From assembly GCA_009746045.1 (NCBI GenBank), contig RPFO01000065.1, positions 5,972,124-6,036,123 on the forward strand: a stretch of DNA of 64,000 nucleotides. The letters run 5' to 3'. This DNA comes from Mesostigma viride (lineage: Eukaryota; Streptophyta; Mesostigmatophyceae; Mesostigmatales; Mesostigmataceae). The notes below the pieces were generated by a model. It was not told the origin of the DNA. It saw only the letters and a list, made by a program, of their open reading frames with translations, and did no database searches. Numbering within the stretch: the first letter of the stretch is position 1; each line of letters opens with the position of its first letter. Positions 44,828 to 53,963 of this stretch are shown in pieces. The position numbers and the translations under genes are program-made.

Positions 44828-47278
44828 CTACTCTGGCCCTCCCCCCTTGGAGGCCATGAGCCCACGAAGCAAAGGGTATTGCAGCTCAGCCTTCTCCTCC
44901 AGCTTGGTGAGAGCATCTGCAGGGTTGTCCACGCCAGCCACATGTTCAATGTTAGCTAAGCAAGACATTTCCTTGAGCAACAAATAATCAAGGTCCCTGC
45001 TCCTGGCCAGCTGCCTGTGCACAAACTGCACCATGCCCATGCTGTCAGTTCTTACCAGTGTGTGCATCTGCAACCGACAGGAAGCCACTTGACATAGCTG
45101 GTAAAATAGCTCCCTCAAGTAAAGAGCAGTATGAAGCCCTTCACAGATTGCCCTGCACTCAGCAATGTCACTGCTGGGAGTTACCCTGTTCTGCAACCGA
45201 CTGTACCAGCAGACCAGAGAGGACTGTTCCTGCACCAGGGATATTAATGCTGCTGCACGGCCCCTGACCTCTGTGACCTTCCTACTATCCATAGAACTGT
45301 CCACATAGAGCATCATGTCAAAAGGCCTGTACAAATCCAAAGGACCCAGCATGAGAGGGGGAGACATGCGAACAGCCTCTACCACTCTCTCAGCACCCAC
45401 CTCAACCAGTTGGGAATCGGTCAACCGACTCAGTACCAACAGGTCAGGAGCACAAATGCTGGCCAGCCATGCCAACATACCTCGTATTGTTGCACATCTG
45501 GCCTGGGTGATGGGCTCCTGCAAGGCATCTATGATCTGCTGAGGATAATCCTTACCACCCTCCAGCTGGATGGACCATGTACCCTGCTGTTGGACCAAGG
45601 TCGCCTGCATTCCACAAAACACCATGGGCTCATTCTCAACCATGTACTGGATCTTACCCAGTTCAAACCGTTTCTGGATCCTGGCCAGAGTCAACTCTTG
45701 CCAAGTGGGATGGCCCAGGAGATGCAGATCATCACCATGCAGGGAGGCAAACGCTGGCAGCCCCTCATAGCTACCCTGAAACAGACAAGGATCAACTGGA
45801 GAGACTGAGAGACCACAGACAGACCTGAGGTACTTCTCCAAGCTCTTTCTCCAGATGATGGGACTCGATCTAAGGCCTTCCACGCCTTTGAGAATCCTCA
45901 AATACCTCGTCTTCAGCTCTGCCCTCCACACTGCAGGCACCTTAACAAAGAAAGGGGGTATTGTGCGCCAAGCTTCCTGCTGATCACCCTTAAGAAAAGC
46001 CCTCTTGAAATCTACCAACACAGAGCTATAGGGTATCCCCTTCTGCAGAAAAGACAAATAAATGCACAACAAAATCCTCCATGTATCATGCAGCATCCCT
46101 GGTGTGTAAAGCTCCTCATCTGCTAACTGTCCAGTGCCATGGTACTCAGTCACAACTGGCCTGACATGTGGCACCTGCACGCCATCTACCTCCTTGAGCT
46201 TGAGGACAAACATCAATCTGAGCAGCTGGTGATCCTCAGGGAGGACATCCACAGGCTCTGCACAGTTGGCAACTATCCACTCATGCCCAGAAGCAACAAA
46301 GCCAAGAGTCCATGCCTTAGCCATCTTGGGGCTTTGCATCATCTCCACTAGCTTGCGCCAAGGTACAGGACTCGTTCCTGGGATCTGGTACCTCTGCACA
46401 CCCAACTCACGTGGGTCAAACGTAGTAGGGAGGATCAGCAGGTCCCCAGCAATGGGCTCCTTTGTATCAGGACCCTCTGCCTCTAGACCCCTCACAGCCC
46501 TTACAGCCACACTAAGACCCTGGGAGTAGCGATATCTCTGCAAGGGAAGGCGGCCCTGCCCTTCTAATGCTAGCTCCTCAGAGGATATCCTCACCCCTGG
46601 TAAGCACAAGAAGTTCTGACCTAGAATGGCAGGCCCCTGATACCCTTCAACCACACTGAACGTGGTGGGCACCCCCAGGATAGGCACACTCACTTCTCCC
46701 AAGATCTTCATGGACACATTCCCCGAGAAATCAGACACAGCTAGGCAGCTAGGGGATGACCACTGCAAGCCTGCAGCATCCTCTACCCTTAGAATGGACA
46801 CCTGTGAGTTGGTATCCACTTCTAGTGCTGGTGCCCCACATGACCCCCATCCCGTGAGCTTAGATACCTTGGGATCACGCTTGCTGTTCTGCAGAGCTCG
46901 AATGATGTCCGCCATAAGCAGCCCCCTGGACTGTGGTGCAGCCCTGGCCACCTCTGGCCTTGTGACAGACGTCTCAGCAGACTCCTGCTCACCCTCATCC
47001 ATCCAGGACAGACCATAATCCAAGCATGGTGGGTTAGCATCTGCTGCCTGGCTCTCATCCTGCTCATCTCCCTCCAAGGGAGGATCAGGGCCGTCTTCTT
47101 TGACGTGAGCCCAGGATAGCCTGTACACGTGCTTGGGATTACTCTCCAAAGCCACCAGACAAGAATGGTTAGCTTCCTCAACATGGGTTATCTGCCCATC
47201 TTGCCACTTGCCACGCTTGCCTGGTAATGACGGTTCCTTCCACATCCTGACCCTCAGTCCCACCTGGGGCCTCAGCAT
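44828..47278 (-). CDS. Integrase C-terminus, protease-like, RT and RNase H of element C (816 codons)
   Basis: The long intact frame shows the family's domain order directly. Residues 1-70 are the integrase C-terminal DNA-binding part (RMWKEPSLPGKRGKWQDGQI). A linker with RGLLMADIIRALQ follows. At about 150-250 is the retropepsin-like domain: LEVDTNSQVSIL, AVSDFSGNV, AILGQNFL. RT follows: LRLMFVLKLK, ELYTPGMLHDTWRILL, LVDFKRAFLKGD (Asp), GLRSSPIIW, SLHGDDLHLLG (Asp pair). RNase H ends it: YVDSSMDSRK, SSDIAECRA, VRTDSMGM, DNPADALTKL. One frame means PR cannot be a displaced fragment. The triplet is DTN, so activity of PR is uncertain. A frameshift separates it from upstream INT. Confidence 0.9.
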   Translation of the reverse strand: MLRPQVGLRVRMWKEPSLPGKRGKWQDGQITHVEEANHSCLVALESNPKHVYRLSWAHVKEDGPDPPLEGDEQDESQAADANPPCLDYGLSWMDEGEQESAETSVTRPEVARAAPQSRGLLMADIIRALQNSKRDPKVSKLTGWGSCGAPALEVDTNSQVSILRVEDAAGLQWSSPSCLAVSDFSGNVSMKILGEVSVPILGVPTTFSVVEGYQGPAILGQNFLCLPGVRISSEELALEGQGRLPLQRYRYSQGLSVAVRAVRGLEAEGPDTKEPIAGDLLILPTTFDPRELGVQRYQIPGTSPVPWRKLVEMMQSPKMAKAWTLGFVASGHEWIVANCAEPVDVLPEDHQLLRLMFVLKLKEVDGVQVPHVRPVVTEYHGTGQLADEELYTPGMLHDTWRILLCIYLSFLQKGIPYSSVLVDFKRAFLKGDQQEAWRTIPPFFVKVPAVWRAELKTRYLRILKGVEGLRSSPIIWRKSLEKYLRSVCGLSVSPVDPCLFQGSYEGLPAFASLHGDDLHLLGHPTWQELTLARIQKRFELGKIQYMVENEPMVFCGMQATLVQQQGTWSIQLEGGKDYPQQIIDALQEPITQARCATIRGMLAWLASICAPDLLVLSRLTDSQLVEVGAERVVEAVRMSPPLMLGPLDLYRPFDMMLYVDSSMDSRKVTEVRGRAAALISLVQEQSSLVCWYSRLQNRVTPSSDIAECRAICEGLHTALYLRELFYQLCQVASCRLQMHTLVRTDSMGMVQFVHRQLARSRDLDYLLLKEMSCLANIEHVAGVDNPADALTKLEEKAELQYPLLRGLMASKGGGPE

Positions 47279-47499
47279 TTTTCCAACCCTTGTCCTTACG
47301 CCTCAATCTGGAAAACACCCTGTCTGCCTTCTTCAGGCAGGCTGCCACCACGTCCTGTGATAGCATACCAAACTGCAATGCCAGGGGAGAGACTGCCACA
47401 CCATCATAGTAGTAGGTTACCCTGTGGTTAAGCTGCTCCTCAATCCCCTTACACCAAGCTGCTTTCTCTAGAGCTGATGCCACAACAGGCACACTCCTA
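47178..47499 (-). pseudogene. Integrase of element C, C-terminal part (after CACTA-2)
   Basis: Continues the integrase with ASALEKAAWCKGIEEQLNHRV, aligned with the corresponding stretch of element A's integrase (AWLRSVEDRLNLR). It ends in RRKDKGWKN, where a one-base frame change near 47275 passes into the long PR-RT-RH frame (KGWxxL in element A is continuous). Confidence 0.82.
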
Positions 47500-47508
47500 C
47501 ACTAGGAA

Positions 47509-47860
47509 CTCAATTTCTGAGAAAATTCTCAAAACCCTCAATTTTCTCACCTTTTGTGAGAATTTTTTGAGAAAATTGAGAAAAATCTCAATTTTTTTCC
47601 GCAAACGCTAGGCAAAAAATCTCACCAGGGTGAGATTTTGGTGAGAAAAAGGGCGTTTTGGTGAGATTGGGGTGAGAAAAAACCCTAAAGTGAGAAAAAA
47701 GGTGAGAATGGGTGAGAAAAAGGCAGAAAGATTGAGAAAATTGAGAAAATTGAGAAGTTTCTCACCAACACGAGAAAAATCACTAACACGAGAAAAATCA
47801 CAAGTCAACGTGGTGAGAAATTTCTCACCAAGAGTGTAACACGAGAAAAATCATGAGCTT
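47509..47860. repeat. Left subterminal array of CACTA-2
   Basis: Repeated GTGAGAAA/TGAGAAAATT units, often spaced 10-20 bases apart; includes CACGAGAAAAATCA three times at 47769-47852. Confidence 0.75.
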
Positions 47861-48005
47861 TATTTCATTAAGTCCTTAACGTGAAAAAAAAACTCAACAC
47901 CACTTTGATATGCATTGTAGGGTGCACAAAGGTGCAATATAGGGTTGTCATACAATATAAAACAGCACATCATTCCATAAACAATGCTGTCATGCCCAAA
48001 TTAAA

Positions 48006-48969
48006 TCAAAAGTCATCTTCTTCAGAACTGCTGTCCGAGGGGTTGCTTGCATCAACATCATCTTCTGATGACATAGTGTCATCCCCACTAGTGTCGCAAT
48101 AGTTCACAGCTTTACGCTGCCTTCCACTGGCCCTCTTTGCCATAGGGACCTCCTCAATTACAACGGTGGGCTGGCTAGGTCCAGCATCTGTGGGAGCACC
48201 ACGCTTGCGGCTGCGCCCTCGAGCAGGTGCCTTGCCAGCGCGGCGCACCACGTCGCCATCACCTACGTCTGCCGCTGCCACCTTCTTCTTCTTCTTGGAC
48301 CCCTTCTTCTTGCCTTTCTTCTTGCCACTAGGCGGTGGCATCGGCTCACCCTCCTCAATCACTTCAAACTGCGGCATGGTGGGGAAATCTGCTGCCACGC
48401 TGTGATACACATGGTTACTGAGGGAAGATTGCGCCTGGTGTGCCATGCTCCATGGCAGTTTGGCAGGGATTACCACCATTTCGGGACTCAGCATAGCATT
48501 CATCGACGACATACCCAACTGAGCTCACTGCACCTGGCAACACAAGGCGCGACGACCTGGGGGCCTGTGCGCTGCTGATGACCACCAACCTCTCGTGGGG
48601 CAGGTGAGCGACATGAAGGCGATCAAAAAGCTCCACCTTCAACAACAGCTGCCATTCCCAGCCCCCTCGTGGGTACTCTAACCTGGCCTTCAGAATGTGT
48701 GTGATGAAACCAAAGTCTACACCGCCCGGGCCATGCACCGCAACTCCCGCATTCTTGTGCCGCTTTCCCAGGGATTGGTCCGCAGCCTCTGTGCGGTAGT
48801 TGAACCCGTGTATCCTGACTTTGTGGAAAGAATCCGCGTAGCGCTTCACGCCCCCACACGCCGCTACAATGCCTTGCGGCACAAGCGGCGTCAGGTTTAA
48901 TGATGCCCATGCAATCACGTTGAACGTTGTGTCAGCACAGCGATCTCGCCTGCATTCAAACAAACGCAC
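48006..48969 (-). pseudogene. TNP2-like CACTA transposase, C-terminal part
   Basis: The frame 48415-48969 carries a pattern like the domain following the transposase core in plant TNP2 proteins (DUF4216-type): FHKVRIHGFNYRTEAAD, KRHKNAGVAV, then DFGFITHILKARL, WQLLLKVELFDRL and LVVISSAQAPR. A frame change or splice near 48500 leads into 48006-48518, a Lys-rich then strongly acidic tail (DSSSEEDDF) ending at 48006. The catalytic core would lie upstream and is not present. Without it the gene cannot act. Assignment is by motif pattern only. Confidence 0.55.
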
Positions 48970-49383
48970 ACCGATAACCCAGCAAAGAGTATTATTATTA
49001 AGTATTGGTTATTAAAAAAAATAGAACGGATACAACACAGGACGCTTTTACTGGCGGCAAGATCATGGCACCCGGATGGGTAAAACCAAACAAACTAGAT
49101 ATTAATTACTAGGGCTGGCTTTGTGACAGTAAAACATGATTGCATGGCTAATCCCAAGGCGCCTTTCAATAGGACTGAATTAAAATAACCAAAGCAGACG
49201 GCGTAAGTAGCATTTGCAAAAAACAAGGCTCACCAGTAGGCCTCGTCGCCATTCGCAGGGTCGCTGTAATCAGCCTTGGGAAGGGCATCTTCTCCCAGCA
49301 AATCCCTTGCGGCGCGTTGTGTCAGCACAGCGATCCCCCCTGCATCCAAACAAAGGCACACCGATAACCAAGCAAAGAGTATG
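48929..49383. repeat. Direct repeat of about 62 bases, two copies
   Basis: Copies near 48929-48991 and 49318-49381 share TTGTGTCAGCACAGCGATC and CACACCGATAACC, with about five differences. They flank about 330 bases without a gene. Confidence 0.7.
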
Positions 49384-50452
49384 CAAATGTGTAGCCTTGT
49401 TCATTGAAATTATGGCTGGCTTACGCAAAGAGCGACTGTAAGATGACCTATACAGTGGGGCCGGAAACAGCTTGCTTGATCAGGGCGTGTTTTTCGAGCT
49501 TCACTGGCCGGGAGTGTCTAGTGGTGAGAACCATTGCTGCGATCGCTTTCCCACCATTTACGAGGAAATACCCGCAAATGAAAAACCACTGAAACGGTCT
49601 AGCTAGTCAGTCATTACATTAGCCACATGCCATCATGCATGTTTCCAAACGTCCAGGAACTGCACACGGTGCAAATGCCATTTGCAGTGCAAAAATCCAG
49701 AGGACACGACCTCATTGCTTCATATTTGTATGCAGAAGACTAAAAAAGTAACATGCATTAATGGCCCGCATGCATAAAGGGCCTGAATTCTGATGCGGGC
49801 CCAACGGCAGCACCGCCAAAGCAGATAAGGGCCCGCAGTCTGATGCGGGCCCCACGGCACCACCGCCATAGCAGAGCTCGAAGGTCGTGGTGCGCGTGAA
49901 ACGTACGTATGCCCTTTGTCGGTAGGTGCCGTTGGGGTCAAATTGGGTGCCGCCAAAATCGGGCCGACGCGTCAATAGACTGAGGCCGTCGATGAGAGCC
50001 ATCATGCGGCTTGGGGAACTTCAGCTAAGTTAACTTAACGCAAACCACTGGTCGCCCGCGTCGGGAACCGGCCCAACGGCTCTCCCGCAACAGAAAATAA
50101 CGCGGCATACTGCATACGTCGTCGGATTGTTACATTTCGACGGTCAAGATTTCATGATGAGGTTTGCGTTCAATTTGCCGCAGTTTGCCGCCCAGAGAAA
50201 GTAGTTGTTGGACTCGTTGCCCACGATGAAACACAATCAAGCAAGCCGTTTCCGGACCCACCGAGTAGGTCATGTAGTCGCTCTTCACGTCAGCCAGCCG
50301 TAATTTCAATGCACAAGGCTACACATTTCCATCTCCATTCATATTCATAATCCTGCACGACTCGAAAACGCGGACAAGATAACGGCAGGCTCGAGCTACC
50401 ATGGTCCGGATTCTCCCGATTTCTGGCCTGCGCTGGTTGTCTCCTTGATATT
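49383..50452. mobile_element. Penelope-family fragment inside CACTA-2, inverted ends
   Basis: 49390-49710 resembles 27365-27700 (Penelope 3' UTR) in the same orientation, while 50260-50452 resembles the reverse complement of 27241-27400. The two ends are thus head-to-head copies of the same 3' region. The middle holds two tandem 47-base units at about 49790-49880. No RT remains. Confidence 0.65.
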
Positions 50453-51012
50453 GGCAACTCTCTCCGGTAAGAGATTTTCCGCAGTTTGGCTGTTTCGAAA
50501 CGTTCATTACGTGAGATGCCTTCGGATCAGGAGACTCACACAGCCGCGAAATCATGCCAAAGGTCATATGTTCGATCCCTTGCTGGTAGCTTCTGAGCTT
50601 TCTTATTTTCTGTGTTCCGCGGAATCTCAGATTTGGGCCGCTAGCGTTTTCACGCTTGTTGCTTTCTGATCCGACGACAACGTTGTGCCTTGCTCGTGTG
50701 ACATCTGGCGCATGGTGTGATTCATGTGTATGGTGCTGCCTTGCCACATGGGGCTGCTTTGCCATAAGAGTGAGTGTTGGGTTCTACACATTTGCTGCAT
50801 GGACCGTTAGGTGCTGGTGAGCTCTTCCTTGTAGAACGCTTACATCTATGTCAAGGATCTGATTTCTTTTCCTCTTGCGTATATTGTGTCGGTTTGCTTT
50901 ATTTCTTGCAGGGACCACGAGAGTAAAATGCAAGCGGTTCCACTTTCAAGTCAGCATGTGACGCCCTGTCGACCGGCCCGCTTTGTTAGCTAGCTACCAT
51001 ATAGTATTTGAT

Positions 51013-51165
51013 GATAGGCATTGAATGCGGAAGATGTCATAACGCCATAACAGACTGTGTTGAACAGGCATTGAATGCCGAAGATGTCATAACGCCATAA
51101 CAGACTGTGTTGAAAAGGCATATTTGAATGCCGAAGATGTACATAACGCCATAACAGTGTTGAAT
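51013..51165. repeat. Tandem repeat, three units of about 50 bases
   Basis: Each unit contains GGCATTGAATGC or a variant, GAAGATGTCATAACGCCATAACAG and TGTTGAA. The third unit has small insertions. Confidence 0.8.
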
Positions 51166-51324
51166 AGTTGAATCAATGGGTTCTTGCAGCTGTAAACATT
51201 AAAATTATTCAAACATTTAATGAAAAAATCATTATTGTTCGTGCTGTTTTGAACAGCGGTTGTTACTGGCACTGCATGCATGTGTCTGCTGCCAGCATAT
51301 TGCATTATGGGTGTGTTTTTCAGC

Positions 51325-51660
51325 GCTGTGTTTTCTCACTTTTCTCACTTTTCTCACGTCCTGTTTTTCTCACTTTTCTCACTTTTCTCACGTCCTGATT
51401 TTCTCACTTTTCTCACGTTTCACACCTCCCGTTTTTCTCACTTATCTCACGTCCTGTTTTTTGAGATTTTTCTCACGTTTTTCCCCTTTTTTCACCTTTT
51501 TGGGGCAATCTCACCCGGGTGAGAAACGTGTTTTCTCACCCATTCTCACCCCATTCTCACCCTTTTTTCTCACCTTTCTCACCCATTCTCACCCATTTCT
51601 CACCCTTTTTCTCACCTTTCTCACCCTTTTTCTCACCATTTCTCACCCATTCTCAAAGCC
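51325..51660. repeat. Right subterminal array of CACTA-2
   Basis: Dense TTTTCTCAC and CATTCTCACC units, the complement of the left array. Confidence 0.78.
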
Positions 51661-51672
51661 GAGTTCCTAGTG

Positions 51673-52555
51673 TAGCTGCTAGCACCACTGTTTTTACTTC
51701 ACGTATAGATCTCTCTACAGCTCCCTGCTGCCCATGGGATTCCCTAGGGACCACTACCAACTTACAAGGAAGCTGGTCAGCCAGCTTGATCAAGCAGTCA
51801 AACTGCAAGTCAGCTTGCACCTTGGTGTACACCCCAAAGCCTGGCAACAAAGACTGGAGACCCATCAACAGCTGATGCTCCTGCATTCCAGGAAGAATGG
51901 TCAGCAACCTATATCTGCTGAACCTATCCACCCCCACCAACAGATACATGCCCCTGATGTGTTGGATGTCCACCTGGATATCCCCCCGCTCTCTAGCAGG
52001 CTCTCTGGCATGGGACTGTGGGAGGCGAACAGCATTCTCCTGACAGACACAATTCTGAGCAGCTGCACTGCAGGCCTCTAGCAAAGGCTCCTTGCCAATC
52101 TTCCAAGCAAACATCTCTGCCTGCTTAGAGTGACCAAAGATATGGTGTAGAGTGTTTCCAGCCTGAGCATAGCTCAACCCCCTGTCAGCCTGGCTGCACA
52201 GAGAGGAACGTGACAAAGACTGTGTGCTTGGGATAGCACGACCCACCTGCTGTTCTCTTGCTCCAGGGACCTCCTCCAAGGTAGCTCGGCTCCCAGAGCC
52301 AGCCCCGGTTCCCACAGAAGCTGCAGGCCCTTCCAGTCTGGCGGCTTGACTCCCAGAGTCAACCCCAACAACTGGAGACCCTGCACCTGCCACAGGCACA
52401 GGGAATTCCACTGCTGCAGCAGCGTTATTGCAATCATTGAGTGGAAGCACCTCATCATTCCCAACCCCTTGCTGCTGCACAAGAGGGACACCCCCATTAC
52501 TATGTACAACTGTTCGTCCCACTAGGGGTGATTGACTATTTACAGGGGACAACAT
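51673..52555 (-). pseudogene. Integrase of element C, N-terminal part (cut by CACTA-2)
   Basis: In frame with gag across one TGA. The N-terminal third is a low-complexity Gly/Ala/Ser linker. Next is the zinc site LHHIFGHS...NCVCQ, the core Asp in IQVDIQHIRG, Asp in QADLQFDC, and Glu in GAVERSIRE, with 31 residues between the last two. CACTA-2 interrupts it just after VLAA; excision with one TA rejoins the frame at 47499. Confidence 0.85.
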
Positions 52556-52561
52556 CTCAAG

Positions 52562-53812
52562 TCATGGCTTACCCACCTGGCCAGAGCCTGCTCCAGCAGA
52601 CTTGGCCTGGTCTGGGCAGTCACGTCGCCAATGACCCGTCCTGCCACATCCAAAGCACTTGTCATCCTTCCCAGCAGCAGCCTTCTTCAGGCCACCCTGG
52701 TTCTGGCTGCTCTGACTGGCCTGGGTGCCCTGGCCCTGGCTCTTGCCTTGCCCTTGGCCACCCTTGTTCTGCTGACCACCCTGGTGACCACCAGCCTGCT
52801 GCTGACCCTTGCCTTTGGATCCCTGCTGCTGGCCCTTGCCACCCTGGTTACCATTCTGCCTGCGCCTGTTAGCCCTCTGACGCCTACTAGGTCTGGTTTC
52901 TCCCTGAGCACCCTGCCCAGGGGCGTCACCATGGACCTGATGAGCGGAGGCTGAAGGGGCACCAGTCACCTGGATTGCCTTACAAGCAGCATTGTCAGAT
53001 GGACGGATATTGAAAATAACCTTTTGCAAGGCTGGCCACGTCCCATCTGTCTGATCAGCAAACATCCTAGCTGCATTTCTCCCATCCACACTCAGCCCCA
53101 TGCGATCCAGGAAGTAATCTGCCACTGCTCTATCAGTCAGATTGAAGCCATGCTTGGCCCCCTTCTCCCTGATGCGTGTGAGCCGCTGCAGCTCCTCAGC
53201 TATTGTGCCCTTGATCTCAAAGGTATCATAGCTGAGCTTATAGTGATTAGTGAGGTTGAGTACCTTATCAGAAAACTCCTGACGTAGGCCCTCTAGGAAC
53301 TGAGACCAAGTCAGCTTGTCCTTGACAGCCTGCCTAGCCTTGTCCCTCACCCTCTCACTTGAATCCCTATTAGTCGTGGATGTGTGGAATACCTGCACAA
53401 GGTTGACAGTGGGATCTACAGAGCATGAAACTAGCTCCATATCCTCCAACCACTTGTCTAGCTCTTCCTGTCCCACAGGAGGCTTGAGAGGCTTCTGGCC
53501 ATTCATCACAGCCACAGCACTCATATGAGGTCTAGTCCCAGGCAAAGCACGAGGGTCACTGCCAATGACAGCAGCTCCTACTGGTGCTAATGGCGCAGGA
53601 ACATGAGCTGCAGGAACACCAGACGGAGGCACACATGGTCTCTTACCAGGTGCTTGCCGTTCAGCATCATTCTGGCCCTCCCCCGTCAGCACCACGCCGT
53701 CGGTTGGCCACCCTGCACGCTCCTCCCCTTGTGCCACCTCTTTCCTCTTCCGGTTGGACGCCCTCCTGCCATTGACGCCCTCTGCCGTTGGGATTGCCTG
53801 TCCCTCTGGCAC
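52562..53812 (-). CDS. gag of element C with CCHC zinc knuckle
   Basis: About 416 codons. The N-terminus is polar and Pro-rich. The capsid-like core has a Ty1/Copia UBN2-like character (VQVFHTSTTNRDSSERVRDKA, LTWSQFLEGLRQEF, FLDRMGLSVDGRNAARMF). A Gln/Gly/Lys-rich basic stretch follows, then the zinc knuckle CFGCGRTGHWRRDC near the C-terminus. The stop TGA is followed after two codons by the start of the integrase ORF in the same frame, so pol could be reached by readthrough. No protease lies between the knuckle and integrase. Confidence 0.85.
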   Translation of the reverse strand: MPEGQAIPTAEGVNGRRASNRKRKEVAQGEERAGWPTDGVVLTGEGQNDAERQAPGKRPCVPPSGVPAAHVPAPLAPVGAAVIGSDPRALPGTRPHMSAVAVMNGQKPLKPPVGQEELDKWLEDMELVSCSVDPTVNLVQVFHTSTTNRDSSERVRDKARQAVKDKLTWSQFLEGLRQEFSDKVLNLTNHYKLSYDTFEIKGTIAEELQRLTRIREKGAKHGFNLTDRAVADYFLDRMGLSVDGRNAARMFADQTDGTWPALQKVIFNIRPSDNAACKAIQVTGAPSASAHQVHGDAPGQGAQGETRPSRRQRANRRRQNGNQGGKGQQQGSKGKGQQQAGGHQGGQQNKGGQGQGKSQGQGTQASQSSQNQGGLKKAAAGKDDKCFGCGRTGHWRRDCPDQAKSAGAGSGQVGKP

Positions 53813-53963
53813 GACGTTGGCGGGGCTTCCCGTGTCTACCCTTGCCTCCCCCCCGCCATCCCCCGCTCCCGCCCCGCTCCCGCTGCCGCCCCGCGCGTGT
53901 TACGAAGCATTATAGAATACACAGAAAACACACGCAGATATGGCCGCTGGAACCCACTCAGGC

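Larger units (their letters stand above)
47500..51672. mobile_element. CACTA transposon CACTA-2, TSD TA
   Basis: Starts CACTAGGAACTC and ends GAGTTCCTAGTG (12-base inverted ends), flanked by TA (47498-47499 and 51673-51674). Removal restores the integrase frame of element C. Subterminal arrays of a TTCTCACC/GGTGAGAA motif lie at both ends in opposite orientation. It contains the 3' part of a TNP2-like transposase gene and an inserted Penelope fragment. It shares CACTAGGAA with CACTA-1 but has different arrays. Confidence 0.88.

Noticed and set aside
47608-47808. ORFs rich in FLTF/LTFL repeats near 47600 and 51300
   Set aside because: They are translations of the subterminal TTCTCACC arrays of CACTA-2, not proteins.
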